A DNA stretch of 64,000 bases from Rhizobium sp. 9140 (GCF_900067135.1 NZ_FJUR01000001.1:2235501-2299500); one strand, 5' to 3'; shown: positions 1 through 11,555, counted from the stretch's first letter. A program made the numbers and translations. Notes: generated from the sequence alone by a model not told the origin.

Positions 1-13
1 GGGGACCAGCGGA

Positions 14-1057
14 ATGCGGAGTCTTGGCCAGCGCCTGGGCGGCATGGCACTGGCGCCGCTCCACACGCTTCAGATCGTCACCGGTCGCAAGGACTTCAAG
101 AACGACGTCCTCGGCAGCGAACGCCTGAACCGCAAAGGCTTGCATGTCTGGCGGGTGAAGGCTGCAGCGCGGGTCACGGAGTGGCGGCGTAAGCGGCTGG
201 CCCACCTCGTGACGCCAATGGAGCGGGATTTCTTCGCGGAGAATGGCTACATCGAGCGCCGCAATCTACTGGATGACAGCCAGTTCCGGACCCTGGTGGC
301 TGAGGTCGAGGCTTTGCAGGCACCAGCGCGCGAGATGCGGGAAGGCGGCGCGATAACACGGCGCATTCCCCTGACGCCCGATGTTCTCGAGCACGCGCCC
401 ACCCTTGCTGCCTTCCTCAAAGACGAGCGCTGGACCGGTCCTATCCGCTATGTCGGCGGTTTCGACGTCGAACCCGTTCTCAGCATCCAGACGATCTTCG
501 GCGAACCCTCCGTCTCCAAGGGCGGCAAGGATCCGCAGACCGATCTTCACATGGACACGTTTCACTCGACAGCCAAGGCCTGGTACTTCCTCTACGATGT
601 GCCGGAGGACGAGGGTCCTTTCACCTATGTCGCCGGCTCGCATAAGCTGACGCCGCGTCGTCTCGCCTGGCACAAGCGGCAGAGCGTGCTGGCAGCGGAG
701 CGTCGGGGAGGTGGGGCTTTTCGTATTCCCCTCGCTGCCCTGAAGTGGCTCCGCCTGCCGCAGCCGACGCGGTTTGCGGTGCCTGCCAATACGCTGGTGG
801 TGGGCGATACCTTCGGCTTTCACGCACGCGGCCATTCTGCACGCCGTTCCATTCGGGTCGAACTCTATGCCTCGCAGCGACCCAATCCCTTTTTGCCCTT
901 CATCGGCCTCGACAGCGCGAAGCTTCCCTATGTCAGCGGTCGCAAAGAGGTCATCTCCTGGTATTTCGAGGACTGGCTGGTTAAACTAAAACTTCAGCGG
1001 CTGATCTGGCGCCCTGTCGGTGCCGTCAAGGCCCGGGAGAGACCGCCCGGCAGTTGA
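14..1057 (+). CDS. PhyH-family (phytanoyl-CoA dioxygenase-like) protein, possibly 5'-truncated
   Basis: A 347-residue protein that resembles the Fe(II)/2-oxoglutarate-dependent PhyH oxygenases. The metal-binding HxD is seen as H179-M-D181 (LHMD), in the usual context of a strand reading KAWYFLYDV. A distal His/Arg region (H270, H274, then RRSIRVELY) fits the third metal ligand and the 2-oxoglutarate-binding Arg. The frame is open to the window edge, so the true start may lie upstream of the first ATG, which has no clear ribosome binding site. The substrate cannot be inferred; bacterial PhyH proteins act on varied lipids and small molecules. The next gene starts about 50 bases downstream on the same strand, so the two may be cotranscribed. 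Confidence 0.75.
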   Translation: MRSLGQRLGGMALAPLHTLQIVTGRKDFKNDVLGSERLNRKGLHVWRVKAAARVTEWRRKRLAHLVTPMERDFFAENGYIERRNLLDDSQFRTLVAEVEALQAPAREMREGGAITRRIPLTPDVLEHAPTLAAFLKDERWTGPIRYVGGFDVEPVLSIQTIFGEPSVSKGGKDPQTDLHMDTFHSTAKAWYFLYDVPEDEGPFTYVAGSHKLTPRRLAWHKRQSVLAAERRGGGAFRIPLAALKWLRLPQPTRFAVPANTLVVGDTFGFHARGHSARRSIRVELYASQRPNPFLPFIGLDSAKLPYVSGRKEVISWYFEDWLVKLKLQRLIWRPVGAVKARERPPGS

Positions 1058-1109
1058 CACCCGTCACGTTGCGAGAGGCGAGGCCGGGAGACAGGGCCGG
1101 AGACAGGAA

Positions 1110-1682
1110 ATGCCGCATGACCTCAAGACCGTTGCGGAAGCCGCAGCGGCCGTCTCCCGTGCAAACCGCATCTGCGTCATCGGCTGTTCGGGAGGTGGCA
1201 AGACGACGCTTGCGCGCTCGCTCGGCCAGCGGCTCGATCTGCCTCATATCTCGATGGACAGGGTTTTCTTCTGGCTTCCGGGCTGGAAGAAACGTGACAG
1301 GGTCGAGGAACGCGCCCTCATACAGAAGGCTGTCACGGCCGAGCGCTGGATCATGGACGGCACGGGATCGTCGAGCTTCGACCTGCGCATGCCGCGCACC
1401 GAGGTCGTGCTCTGGCTGCGCCTTCCGCGCTGGCTCTGCCTGCTGAGCGTCTTTCGCCGCGTTCTCAAGAGCTTCGGCCGCGTTCGCCCCGATCTGGCGC
1501 CGGGTTGCCGCGAGCAGTGGCCCGACCGCGAATTTCTTGCCTATATCTGGAACTTCGAGAGCCGTGTCGCTCCGCACATCGAGCGCGAGATAGCGCTGCA
1601 TGGGCAGCACGTGGCGATTTTCACGCTGAAAAGGCGCAGCGACGTCGCGCGCCTCCTTGATCTTGCGTCCGCCGCCGACTAA
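1110..1682 (+). CDS. P-loop NTPase, adenylate kinase-like (FlaR/topology-modulation type)
   Basis: About 190 residues. A Walker A loop GCSGGGKTT lies at residues 25-33, followed by SLGQRLDLPHISMDRVFF and WLPGWKKR, a pattern typical of the small kinase-like AAA proteins annotated as 'topology modulation protein' or shikimate/adenylate kinase-like. An Arg/Trp-rich stretch (LWLRLPRWLCLLSVFRR) could form the lid and nucleotide-binding region. I chose the ATG at 1110 because a purine-rich GACAGGAAA precedes it and the conserved part starts shortly after; the frame is open further upstream. It lies between the PhyH gene and the COQ10-like gene, all on one strand and closely spaced. The true substrate is unknown. 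Confidence 0.75.
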   Translation: MPHDLKTVAEAAAAVSRANRICVIGCSGGGKTTLARSLGQRLDLPHISMDRVFFWLPGWKKRDRVEERALIQKAVTAERWIMDGTGSSSFDLRMPRTEVVLWLRLPRWLCLLSVFRRVLKSFGRVRPDLAPGCREQWPDREFLAYIWNFESRVAPHIEREIALHGQHVAIFTLKRRSDVARLLDLASAAD

Positions 1683-1691
1683 CTGCGTCTC

Positions 1692-2150
1692 ATGCCGAAG
1701 TTCGAAACCAGACGCTTGGTGAAGCACTCTCCCGACCAGATGTTCGACCTTGTTGCCGACGTCGAGTCCTACCCGCAATTTCTGCCGCTCTGCGAGGCGC
1801 TCACCGTGCGGACGCGCAAGGAGCGTGATGGCAAGGAGCTGCTTCTGGCCGACATGACGGTCGGTTACAAGGCGATCCGCGAGACCTTCACGACGCAGGT
1901 GCTTCTGAACCAGGCGGAGCATCGAATCGAGGTCAAGTATATCGACGGCCCCTTCCGCTACCTCGACAATCGATGGACGTTCGAGCCAGCGCCGGACGGC
2001 GGCTGCTCTGTCCATTTCTATATCGATTACGAGTTCAAGAACCGTATTCTCGGCGCGCTGATGGGCTCGATGTTCGACCGGGCGTTTCGGCTCTTTGCCG
2101 AAGCCTTCGAGAAGCGCGCGGACGCGGTCTATGCCGGCGCGACGGCCTGA
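1692..2150 (+). CDS. COQ10/RatA-type START-domain protein
   Basis: A 152-residue single-domain protein of the polyketide-cyclase/START superfamily. The N-terminus (MPKFETRRLVKHSPDQMFDL) and the segment DVESYPQFLPLCEA are hallmarks of the COQ10/RatA family. In alphaproteobacteria and mitochondria the family binds ubiquinone and supports respiration; in Escherichia coli the homologue was described as the RatA toxin. A role with quinone is more likely here given the lineage, but this is inference. The gene begins 9 bases after the P-loop gene, and its 3' end overlaps the 3' end of the convergent cinA by 22 bases. Confidence 0.85.
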   Translation: MPKFETRRLVKHSPDQMFDLVADVESYPQFLPLCEALTVRTRKERDGKELLLADMTVGYKAIRETFTTQVLLNQAEHRIEVKYIDGPFRYLDNRWTFEPAPDGGCSVHFYIDYEFKNRILGALMGSMFDRAFRLFAEAFEKRADAVYAGATA

Positions 2151-2644
2151 TCCACGAGTTCCCGAAGCATTTCCAGCGCCGTTCTGACGGTGGCTAGACG
2201 CACCTCGTCGCGGCCGATCTCGCCATATTGCATGGCGCGGTGCAGGATGACGCCGCGGCGCGTGGCAGTGACGATGTGCACAAGGCCGACCGGCTTTTCC
2301 GCAGAGCCGCCGCCCGGCCCGGCAACGCCGGTCACAGCCACGGCTGCTTCCGCTTTCGACTGCATCAAGACGCCGCGGACCATCTCAAGCGCCGTTTCCC
2401 GCGAGACGGCCCCGAACTGATCGAGGGTGGCCGGGCTGACGCCGAGCATGTCTATCTTGGCCGCGTTCGAATAGGTGACGAAGCCGCGATCGACCACACG
2501 GGACGAGCCGGGAATTTCCGTGAGCGCGCCTGCGATCATTCCGCCGGTGCAGGACTCGGCGGTAGCAACCAGCCATCCTTTCGCAACGAAGCTTTCGAGC
2601 AGGTTTTCGGCCGACTGGTAGATGTCGTCGGGCCAGAGGCTCAT
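2129..2644 (-). CDS. CinA-family nicotinamide-nucleotide amidase (PncC type)
   Basis: A 171-residue stand-alone CinA C-terminal domain. It carries the family signatures [46 protein letters not shown]. Single-domain members such as E. coli PncC deamidate nicotinamide mononucleotide to nicotinate mononucleotide in pyridine-nucleotide salvage. The gene lies directly behind ispDF with a 4-base start/stop overlap, so it is translated from the same message. Its 3' end overlaps the convergent COQ10-like gene by 22 bases, so both proteins share coding sequence at their C-termini on opposite strands. Confidence 0.88.
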   Translation of the reverse strand: MSLWPDDIYQSAENLLESFVAKGWLVATAESCTGGMIAGALTEIPGSSRVVDRGFVTYSNAAKIDMLGVSPATLDQFGAVSRETALEMVRGVLMQSKAEAAVAVTGVAGPGGGSAEKPVGLVHIVTATRRGVILHRAMQYGEIGRDEVRLATVRTALEMLRELVDQAVAPA

Positions 2645-3849
2645 CGAAAGCCTCCCGGGAAGCTGACGGTAGCGGTCGCGATCGCCGCGATCCCCTCACG
2701 CCGGCCGATAAAGCCGATCTTCTCGTTCGTGGTCGCCTTGACCGAACAGCGGTCGAGCGAGATTCCGAGCATGTCGGAAAGTGCCTGCCGCATGGCTTCG
2801 CGATGCGGACCGATCTTCGGTGCTTCGGCGATGAGGGAGATATCTGCATTCATGACGACGCCGCCATGTTCCCGCACGATGCCTACTGCGTGTTCGACAA
2901 AGATCCGAGACGCCGCGCCCTTCCACCTGTTGTCGGAGGGCGGGAAGTGATCGCCGATATCGCCGGCACCGCAGGTGGCGAGCAGTGCATCCGTCAGTGC
3001 ATGCAGCGCGACGTCGGCGTCCGAATGGCCGAGCAGTGATTGGTCGTGGGGCAGGAAGATGCCGCAGAGTGTGACGCCATCGCCGGGCACCAGCTGGTGC
3101 ACATCGTAGCCGTTGCCGGTCCGCACATCGATCGTGCGTCCGCTCAGTTTCTCGTCCGCCATTGCAAGGTCCTGTCGGGTCGTCAGTTTCACATTGTCCG
3201 CCGAACCCTCGACCAGGGCAACCGGCAGCCCGGCCCATTCGGCGATCGAGGCGTCATCGGTAAAGTCTGAGCGTCTGGACGTGGCCGCCGCTTCATGGGC
3301 TTTCAGAATATAGGGAAGCGCGAAGCATTGCGGGGTCTGCGCGGCATATAGCCGGTCGCGCGACACGGTTTCCAGCACGTCGCCGGACGCATAGGCGCGC
3401 TTCAGCGTATCGGTCACCGGCATGGCCGGAAGAACGGCATTGAAGCCGGCGGCGAGTTTGTCGAGACAGCGGTCGAGAAGGTCGGGCTCGATGAAGGGCC
3501 GCACCCCATCCTGAATGAGGGCATAGGCGGCACCCGTATCGGCGAGCGCTTTCAGGCCGACAAGGACCGAAGCCTGCCGCGTCGCGCCGCCATGGACGAT
3601 GGTGATGTCGGGACGACGATGACAGGCAGCAAGCGCGGAATCGAGGAGCGCAGCGTCATCAGGATGGATCACGATGACAAGGGCACTGGCCTTGCCCCAG
3701 TTCGCGAAGGCGTCGATGGTCCAGGCGATAACAGGGCGCCCGCCGATGCGGCGATATTGCTTCGGCCCCTCTGCAGAGGCACCCGCCCGCTCGCCGCGTC
3801 CGGCCGCAACGATGACGACACCGCATGAAAGTTCGCGTTCTCTTTGCAT
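2641..3849 (-). CDS. ispDF: Bifunctional IspD/IspF isoprenoid enzyme
   Basis: A 402-residue fusion of two steps of the MEP pathway. Residues 1 to about 225 are 2-C-methyl-D-erythritol 4-phosphate cytidylyltransferase (Isp[14 protein letters not shown] nucleotide loop, [15 protein letters not shown]). Residues from about 245 are 2-C-methyl-D-erythritol 2,4-cyclodiphosphate synthase (Isp[28 protein letters not shown] with zinc-binding D and H). The fusion is standard in alphaproteobacteria; it converts MEP to CDP-ME and later CDP-ME-2-phosphate to MEcPP, with IspE supplied elsewhere. Transcription runs away from dusB, and cinA follows with a 4-base overlap. Confidence 0.96.
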   Translation of the reverse strand: MQRERELSCGVVIVAAGRGERAGASAEGPKQYRRIGGRPVIAWTIDAFANWGKASALVIVIHPDDAALLDSALAACHRRPDITIVHGGATRQASVLVGLKALADTGAAYALIQDGVRPFIEPDLLDRCLDKLAAGFNAVLPAMPVTDTLKRAYASGDVLETVSRDRLYAAQTPQCFALPYILKAHEAAATSRRSDFTDDASIAEWAGLPVALVEGSADNVKLTTRQDLAMADEKLSGRTIDVRTGNGYDVHQLVPGDGVTLCGIFLPHDQSLLGHSDADVALHALTDALLATCGAGDIGDHFPPSDNRWKGAASRIFVEHAVGIVREHGGVVMNADISLIAEAPKIGPHREAMRQALSDMLGISLDRCSVKATTNEKIGFIGRREGIAAIATATVSFPGGFR

Positions 3850-4001
3850 CTGCTGTAAGACGCCTCCCTGCCTGCCCTGAATTGCCGCTCGGCGAGAGGG
3901 TGCCGCGCGGTCCGTGTGAGCGCGTTTAACCCGCGCCGATGGGCTTTGCCAGCGAAGCCGGCAGGCGAATGAGGAAATTTACGGATGTCGCGTGAAAGCG
4001 C

Positions 4002-4030
4002 TTGGCAATAGCGATATCTATGTCTAAAAA
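4002..4030 (+). promoter_or_regulatory. Candidate sigma70-type promoter for dusB-ntrBC
   Basis: A -35-like TTGGCA (4002-4007) is followed after 17 bases by TAAAAA (4025-4030). A start about 7 bases further would leave only a short leader before the dusB ATG. The 196-base divergent space between ispDF and dusB holds no gene. The -10 match is imperfect, so this is only a candidate. Confidence 0.35.
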
Positions 4031-4045
4031 TAGTGCAGAAAATTC

Positions 4046-5071
4046 ATGTGCCTGAAAGATAATCACTTGCATCTTCCGACATTGTCATCGCCCTTCGCGA
4101 TCGAAGGGATGTCGTTTCGAAACCGCGTCGTGCTCGCGCCCATGTCGGGCGTGACCGATCTGCCGTTCCGGCAACTGGCATGGCGCTACGGCGCAGGCCT
4201 CGTCGTGACCGAGATGGTAGCAAGCCGGGAGCTCGCTTGCAATGCGGGCGAGAGCTGGGCGCGGCTGAAAAATGCAGGCATCACACCGCATATGGTGCAA
4301 CTGGCCGGGCGGGAAGCACACTGGATGGCGGAGGCCGCGAAGATCGCGGCCGGAAACGGCGCCGACGTCATCGACATCAATATGGGATGTCCCGCAAAGA
4401 AGGTCACCGGAGGCTACTCCGGTTCGGCACTGATGCGCGATCCCGACCATGCTCTGTCGCTGATCGAGGCGACGGTCCGCGCCGTCGATATTCCCGTGAC
4501 GCTGAAGATGCGGCTCGGCTGGGACGAGACGACGATGAACGCGCCGGAGATCGCGCGACGTGCGGAAGCGGCCGGCATCCGCATGGTGACGATCCACGGG
4601 CGTACGCGTATGCAGTTCTACAAGGGCCGCGCGGATTGGGACGCGATCCGCGCCGTGCGCGATGCGGTGTCCCTGCCGCTGGTTGCCAATGGCGATGTCG
4701 CGACGCTGGACGATGCGAACGAAATTCTGAAGCGCTCGGGCGCCGACGCGGTTATGACCGGACGGGCCTGCCAGGGGCGGCCGTGGCATGCAGGCGTTCT
4801 CGCCGGTGCCTGCGCCGCGCCGGAAGGGCAGGCGCGTCTTGATGTTATTTCTGAACATTACGAGATGATGCTCGCCTTCTACGGCATGGAGACGGGTGTT
4901 CGGCATGCGCGAAAACATCTTGGCTGGTATATCGACCGGTTCGCGCCCGATGCCCCCGGGCATCGCAAGGCGTCCGTGTTGACGGCGACGGATCACAAGG
5001 CGGCGCTATCGCGTCTTCTCGAACTTCTTCGGGATGGCGAGACAGCGGTTGAAAGGACGATGGCGGCATGA
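4046..5071 (+). CDS. dusB: tRNA-dihydrouridine synthase DusB (NifR3)
   Basis: A 341-residue FMN-dependent TIM-barrel enzyme that reduces uridine to dihydrouridine in tRNA. The signature [12 protein letters not shown] is at residues 31-42 and the catalytic cysteine is C115 in [10 protein letters not shown]. The first ATG is used; there is no strong ribosome binding site. The stop overlaps the ntrB start by 4 bases, so it heads the ntrBC operon. This arrangement (nifR3-ntrB-ntrC) was first described in Rhodobacter and Rhizobium and is conserved across rhizobia, hence the old name nifR3. Confidence 0.95.
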   Translation: MCLKDNHLHLPTLSSPFAIEGMSFRNRVVLAPMSGVTDLPFRQLAWRYGAGLVVTEMVASRELACNAGESWARLKNAGITPHMVQLAGREAHWMAEAAKIAAGNGADVIDINMGCPAKKVTGGYSGSALMRDPDHALSLIEATVRAVDIPVTLKMRLGWDETTMNAPEIARRAEAAGIRMVTIHGRTRMQFYKGRADWDAIRAVRDAVSLPLVANGDVATLDDANEILKRSGADAVMTGRACQGRPWHAGVLAGACAAPEGQARLDVISEHYEMMLAFYGMETGVRHARKHLGWYIDRFAPDAPGHRKASVLTATDHKAALSRLLELLRDGETAVERTMAA

Positions 5072-6209
5072 GCGGCAAAATAACCGACGACACAAAGAGC
5101 GTGTTGCCGATGGCGGTGCTGAACGCGATCCAGAACCCGGTGGTCCTCGTCAACGAGGCCGGGCTGGTAACTTTCGCGAATTGGGAAGCCGAAGCTTTCT
5201 TCGGTGCCAGCGCCAACTATCTGGCCCGTCACGATATCAGCACCTTCATTCCCTTCGGCAGTCCACTGCTGACGCTGATCGATCAGGTTCGGGAGCGGAA
5301 GGCCGCGGTTAACGAGTACCGGGTCGACCTGTCGTCGCCGCGACTGGGGGCCGACAAGCTTGTCGACCTCTACGTCGCGCCAGTGCTGTCTGAACCCGGC
5401 TGCGTCGTCATCGTCTTCCAGGAACGCTCGATGGCCGACAAGATCGACCGGCAGTTGACGCACCGCGCCGCCGCCCGATCGGTCACCGGGCTTGCTTCCA
5501 TGCTGGCGCATGAGATCAAGAACCCGCTCTCCGGTATTCGCGGCGCCGCCCAGTTGCTGGAAAGCTCCGTCAATGACGAGGACCGGGCGCTGACGCGGCT
5601 GATCTGCGACGAGACCGACCGCATCGTCTCGCTGGTCGATCGCATGGAAGTGTTCTCCGACGAGCGCCCCGTGGACCGCCATCCCGTCAACATCCATTCG
5701 ATCCTCGACCATGTGAAGGCCGTGGCGCGGGCGGGTTTCGCGCGCCGCATCCGCATCACCGAGAATTACGACCCCTCACTGCCGCCGGTCTATGCCAATC
5801 GCGACCAGCTGGTGCAGGTGTTCCTCAATCTCGTGAAGAACGCCGCAGAGTCGATCGGCGACAAGCCGGATGGCGAGATCATGCTGACCACCGCCTATCG
5901 CCCCGGCATCCGCCTGTCGGTCGCCGGTACACGGGAGAAGATCTCGCTGCCGCTCGAATTCTGCGTGCATGACAACGGTCCGGGCGTGCCGTCCGACCTC
6001 GTGCCGCACCTGTTCGACCCCTTCATCACCACCAAGACCAACGGCTCGGGCCTTGGCCTTGCGCTCGTGGCAAAGATCATCGGCGGTCACGGCGGTATCG
6101 TCGAATGTGACAGCCAGACCAACCGTACGACATTCCGCGTCCTCATGCCTGCGTCGAAGGGACCGACCGCCGAGGACCCCGAACCCATTGCTGTAAAAGG
6201 GAAGACCCG

Positions 6210-6213
<4 letters not shown>
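5068..6213 (+). CDS. ntrB: Nitrogen regulation sensor histidine kinase NtrB
   Basis: A 381-residue cytoplasmic kinase/phosphatase for NtrC. An N-terminal PAS domain (about residues 15-110) is followed by the dimerisation/histidine domain with H148 in [16 protein letters not shown], then the ATPase domain with N box ([12 protein letters not shown]), [15 protein letters not shown] and SGLGLALV. No membrane segments are seen. Known members are controlled by PII protein and set the phosphorylation of NtrC according to glutamine. The gene overlaps dusB and ntrC by 4 bases each, implying coupled translation. Confidence 0.96.
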
Positions 6214-7664
<1,451 letters not shown>

Positions 7665-7840
7665 CACCCTTTACCGACCGTTGCATTTACGCCACATTGT
7701 GTTGCTTGGATGACACATGAGCCGACTCGTCCGAAAGACAGGGTTTGGCCTCATGGTCATCGGGCGAAGTCCGGGGTCGCTGAGATCCTTGGGCGAGCGG
7801 GACCGGTTCTTGCCGGACACCGCCAGTGGGTGGAATACGC

Positions 7841-10201
7841 ATGGCCGAAGGGCTGATACTGCCATTGGCAAACGACGAGACGGGCAACGGCACGGATCGC
7901 CGCGCCGCCTTTGCGCTGCCGGGCCTCGTGCTGGCCTCCGGTGCGCTTGCATGCGCGATCATCTCGCTGCTGGTGCTGCTTGGCCTGACGCCGATCAAGC
8001 CGGAAACCAACATCGTCATAGCCTCTGCGGCGATCAACGCCCTGTTCGTCATCGGCCTTATCTACCTGATCGGCCGGGAGATCATGCGGTTGCTCCGGGC
8101 TCGCAACAAGGGCCGGGCGGCCGCAAGATTGCATGTCCGCATTGTCGCGCTGTTTTCGATCGTCGCCATTACGCCCGCCATTCTCGTCGCCATCTTCGCG
8201 TCGATCACGCTCGATGTCGGGCTTGATCGCTGGTTCTCGTTGCGAACGCAGGCGATCGTGCGGTCCTCGATCGACGTCGCACAGGCCTACGTTCTGGAGA
8301 ACGCGAGCTATCTGCAGGGGCAAACGGCGTCGATGGCAACCGACCTCGAGCGCAATCGCCAGCTTTACAGTCTCGACCGCACCGGTTTCGTGGATCTGAT
8401 GACCCGGCAGGCGCGGGCACGCGGTATGCTCGGTGCGTTCCTCGTGCGGGCGGATGGCTCGGCGATCCTCCAGGCCAATATCCCGACCGACCGGCCCTTG
8501 CCGGCTATACCGGTCGATGCTCTGGCCAGCACCGTCTCGGGCCAGCCGACGCTCATCCCGCCCGGCATAACCAATCTCGTCGGCGCCATCATTCCACTCG
8601 ATAACATCGCCGGGGCCTATCTCTACACCGTTCGCACCGTCGATCCCAAGGTGATGAACTCGATGCGGCTGATGGAGGAGAACGTTGCGGAATACCGCAA
8701 CCTGGCCGCCGGCCGGACCTCGCTTCAGGTCGCCTTCGGGGTTCTCTATCTCGGCTTCGCGCTCATCGTTCTGCTTGCGGCGATCTGGGCGGCCATTGCC
8801 GTCGCGGACCGGATCGTGCGCCCCATCCGCCTGTTGATCGGTGCCGCCGACAGCGTCGCCTCGGGCAACCTCAACGTCGTCGTACCCGTTCACGCCGTCG
8901 ATGGCGATGTCGGCAGTCTCTCGCGCACCTTCAACAAGATGATCGTGGAGATCCGCACCCAGCAGCATCAGTTGCTCGAAGCGAAGGACGAGATGGACAA
9001 CCGCCGTCGCTTCATTGAGGCCGTGCTGTCGGGCGTGACGGCGGCCGTCATCGGCGTCGAGGACGATCGCCGCATCACCATCGCCAACCCATCGACGGAG
9101 GTTTTCCTCTCCCGTCCCACCTTCGACATCGTCGGCGAGCGTCTGGCGGATGTGGCGCCTGAGATCGATGATGTCCTGACCGAGGCGATCTCCAGGCCGC
9201 GGAACGACTTCCGCAAGCAGATCAACATCATGCGCAACGGCAAGGAGCGCACGCTGAACGTTCAGGTGACCCGCGAGGAGGCGACCGATACGGCCGAGTC
9301 CTACGTCATTACGCTCGATGACATCACCGATCTCGTCATCGCCCAGCGCTCAACCGCCTGGGCCGACGTCGCCCGCCGCATCGCGCATGAAATCAAGAAC
9401 CCGCTGACGCCGATCCAGCTCTCTGCCGAGCGCCTGAAGCGCCGCTATGGCAAGCAGATCAACCCGGACGACCGGGCCGTTTTTGACCAGTGCACCGACA
9501 CGATCGTTCGCCAAGTCGAGGATATCGGCCGCATGGTCGATGAATTCTCATCCTTCGCCCGCATGCCGAAGCCGACGAAGGAGCGCTCCGACCTCCGCGC
9601 GATCCTGAAAGATGCCGTTTTCCTGCGGGAAATGGGCACGAGCGACATCCAGTTCATCCGTGATTTCGGCGACGATGCTCTGGATGGCTCGTTCGACGGG
9701 CGCATGCTGGGGCAGGCTTTCGGGAACATCATCAAAAATGCGGTTGAATCGATCGAGTCGCTGCCCGCCGAAGCGGAACGCGACGAGCCGAAGATCATGA
9801 TCCGCTCGCGTCTGAACGAGAGGAGCGGCACTTACGTGGTCGATATCATCGACAACGGCAAAGGCCTGCCGACCGAGAACCGTCACCGGATCCTCGAGCC
9901 CTACATGACGATGCGCGAGAAAGGCACCGGCCTCGGGCTCGCCATCGTCAAGAAGATCATCGAGGATCATGGCGGACACCTCGAACTGCACGACGCACCG
10001 GCCGATTTCGATCAGGGTCACGGCGCGATGATCCGCATCATCCTGCCACCGGCGATCGTTGTCGAGGCGGAGCGAAACCGCTCGGGTATCGCTGGCCCGC
10101 CCGCAGAACTCTTCGGCCCCGATCCGAAACGAACGGGCTCCGCCGATGCGGAACACCAAGACGACGACAGACAAAGCAAGGAACTGACCGATGGCCGCTG
10201 A
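7841..10201 (+). CDS. ntrY: Membrane sensor histidine kinase NtrY
   Basis: About 786 residues. Three hydrophobic segments lie in the first 125 residues and a fourth (LYLGFALIVLLAAIWAAIAV) about 200 residues later, enclosing a large extracytoplasmic part. HAMP, PAS, histidine domain (H516 in [19 protein letters not shown]) and ATPase domain (DNGKGLP, GTGLGLAIV) follow. NtrYX responds to nitrogen, redox and envelope conditions in alphaproteobacteria. I chose the ATG at 7841 because GGTGGA precedes it at good spacing; a GTG 15 bases upstream is in frame but lacks such a site. The 176 bases after ntrC hold no gene. Its end overlaps ntrX by 11 bases. Confidence 0.95.
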   Translation: MAEGLILPLANDETGNGTDRRAAFALPGLVLASGALACAIISLLVLLGLTPIKPETNIVIASAAINALFVIGLIYLIGREIMRLLRARNKGRAAARLHVRIVALFSIVAITPAILVAIFASITLDVGLDRWFSLRTQAIVRSSIDVAQAYVLENASYLQGQTASMATDLERNRQLYSLDRTGFVDLMTRQARARGMLGAFLVRADGSAILQANIPTDRPLPAIPVDALASTVSGQPTLIPPGITNLVGAIIPLDNIAGAYLYTVRTVDPKVMNSMRLMEENVAEYRNLAAGRTSLQVAFGVLYLGFALIVLLAAIWAAIAVADRIVRPIRLLIGAADSVASGNLNVVVPVHAVDGDVGSLSRTFNKMIVEIRTQQHQLLEAKDEMDNRRRFIEAVLSGVTAAVIGVEDDRRITIANPSTEVFLSRPTFDIVGERLADVAPEIDDVLTEAISRPRNDFRKQINIMRNGKERTLNVQVTREEATDTAESYVITLDDITDLVIAQRSTAWADVARRIAHEIKNPLTPIQLSAERLKRRYGKQINPDDRAVFDQCTDTIVRQVEDIGRMVDEFSSFARMPKPTKERSDLRAILKDAVFLREMGTSDIQFIRDFGDDALDGSFDGRMLGQAFGNIIKNAVESIESLPAEAERDEPKIMIRSRLNERSGTYVVDIIDNGKGLPTENRHRILEPYMTMREKGTGLGLAIVKKIIEDHGGHLELHDAPADFDQGHGAMIRIILPPAIVVEAERNRSGIAGPPAELFGPDPKRTGSADAEHQDDDRQSKELTDGR

Positions 10202-11555
10202 TATTCTGGTTGTAGACGACGAACAGGACATTCGCGAGATCGTCTCCGGCATCCTGTCAGACGAAGGTTACGAGACGCGCATGGCGTTCGACAGCGACAG
10301 CGCGCTGGCCGCCATTTCCGATCGCGTGCCGCGCCTCGTCTTCCTCGATATCTGGATGCAGGGCAGTCGCCTCGACGGTCTTTCCCTGCTGGACGAGATC
10401 AAGAGCCGGCACCCGGACTTGCCGGTCGTCATGATCTCCGGCCACGGCAACATCGAGACCGCCGTTTCGGCGATCCGTCGCGGAGCCTATGATTTCATCG
10501 AGAAGCCCTTCAAGGCGGACCGCCTGATCCTGATTGCGGAACGGGCGCTGGAAAACTCCAAGCTCAAGCGCGAGGTGACGGAGCTCAAGAAGCGCTCCGG
10601 CGATCCGGTCGAACTGATCGGCACCTCCGTCGCCGTCTCGCAGCTGCGCCAGACCATCGAAAAGGTCGCGCCGACCAACAGCCGCATCATGATCCACGGC
10701 CCCTCCGGCTCGGGCAAGGAACTCGTGGCACGGATGATTCACAAGAAGTCCGCCCGCGCGGCCGGCCCCTTCGTGGCGCTGAATGCTGCGGCGATCACGC
10801 CCGACCGCATGGAAATCGCCCTGTTCGGCACGGAGGGAACGCCGGGCCAGCCGCGCAAGACCGGCGCGCTGGAGGAAGCGCATGGCGGCATGCTCTATCT
10901 CGATGAAATCGGCGAAATGCCGCGCGAAACGCAGAACAAGATCCTGCGCGTGCTCGTGGACCAGCAGTTCGAGCGCGTTGGTGGTTCGAAGCGGGTCAAG
11001 GTCGACGTCCGCATCATCTCCTCCACCGCGTATAATCTGGAGAGCCTGATTGCCGAGGGCGCCTTCCGCGAGGATCTCTACCATCGTCTGGCGGTCATTC
11101 CCGTCCGCGTGCCGGCACTTGCCGATCGCCGGGAGGACATTCCGTTCCTGGTCGATATGTTCATGCGCCAGATCAGCGAACAGGCGGGCATTCGCTCGCG
11201 CAAGATCGGGGACGATGCGCTGGCCGTTCTGCAGGCACATGGCTGGCCGGGCAATATCCGACAGCTTCGCAACAATATCGAGCGCCTGATGATCCTCGCG
11301 CGTTCCGATGGCCCGGACACGGTGATCTCGGCCGACATGCTGCCGACGGAAGTGGGCGACAGCCTGCCGAAGATCTCCGCCCAAGGCGACCAGCACATCA
11401 TGACGCTGCCGCTGCGCGAGGCGCGCGAAATGTTCGAGCGGGACTATCTGATCGCGCAGATCAACCGTTTCGGCGGAAACATCTCGCGCACGGCGGAGTT
11501 CGTGGGCATGGAGCGTTCCGCCCTGCATCGCAAGCTTAAGTCGCTCGGTGTGTAA
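10191..11555 (+). CDS. ntrX: Response regulator NtrX, lacking the GAFTGA loop
   Basis: A 454-residue regulator with receiver domain (acceptor D53 in LVFLDIWM), AAA+ domain (Walker A GPSGSGKE, Walker B GMLYLDEIGEM) and Fis-like helix-turn-helix (GNISRTAEFVGMERSALHRKL). Where NtrC has the sigma54-contacting GAFTGA, this protein reads LFGTEGTPGQPRKTGALEEA, so the motif is absent. Such proteins are unlikely to activate sigma54 directly and more probably act as ordinary activators or repressors; that is inference from family knowledge. It is the partner of NtrY, and its start lies inside the end of ntrY. Confidence 0.95.
   Translation: MAADILVVDDEQDIREIVSGILSDEGYETRMAFDSDSALAAISDRVPRLVFLDIWMQGSRLDGLSLLDEIKSRHPDLPVVMISGHGNIETAVSAIRRGAYDFIEKPFKADRLILIAERALENSKLKREVTELKKRSGDPVELIGTSVAVSQLRQTIEKVAPTNSRIMIHGPSGSGKELVARMIHKKSARAAGPFVALNAAAITPDRMEIALFGTEGTPGQPRKTGALEEAHGGMLYLDEIGEMPRETQNKILRVLVDQQFERVGGSKRVKVDVRIISSTAYNLESLIAEGAFREDLYHRLAVIPVRVPALADRREDIPFLVDMFMRQISEQAGIRSRKIGDDALAVLQAHGWPGNIRQLRNNIERLMILARSDGPDTVISADMLPTEVGDSLPKISAQGDQHIMTLPLREAREMFERDYLIAQINRFGGNISRTAEFVGMERSALHRKLKSLGV

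Noticed and set aside
7717..8226. 169-codon frame covering the ntrC-ntrY gap and the start of ntrY
   Set aside because: It overlaps the real ntrY for most of its length, is Arg-rich and has no ribosome binding site.
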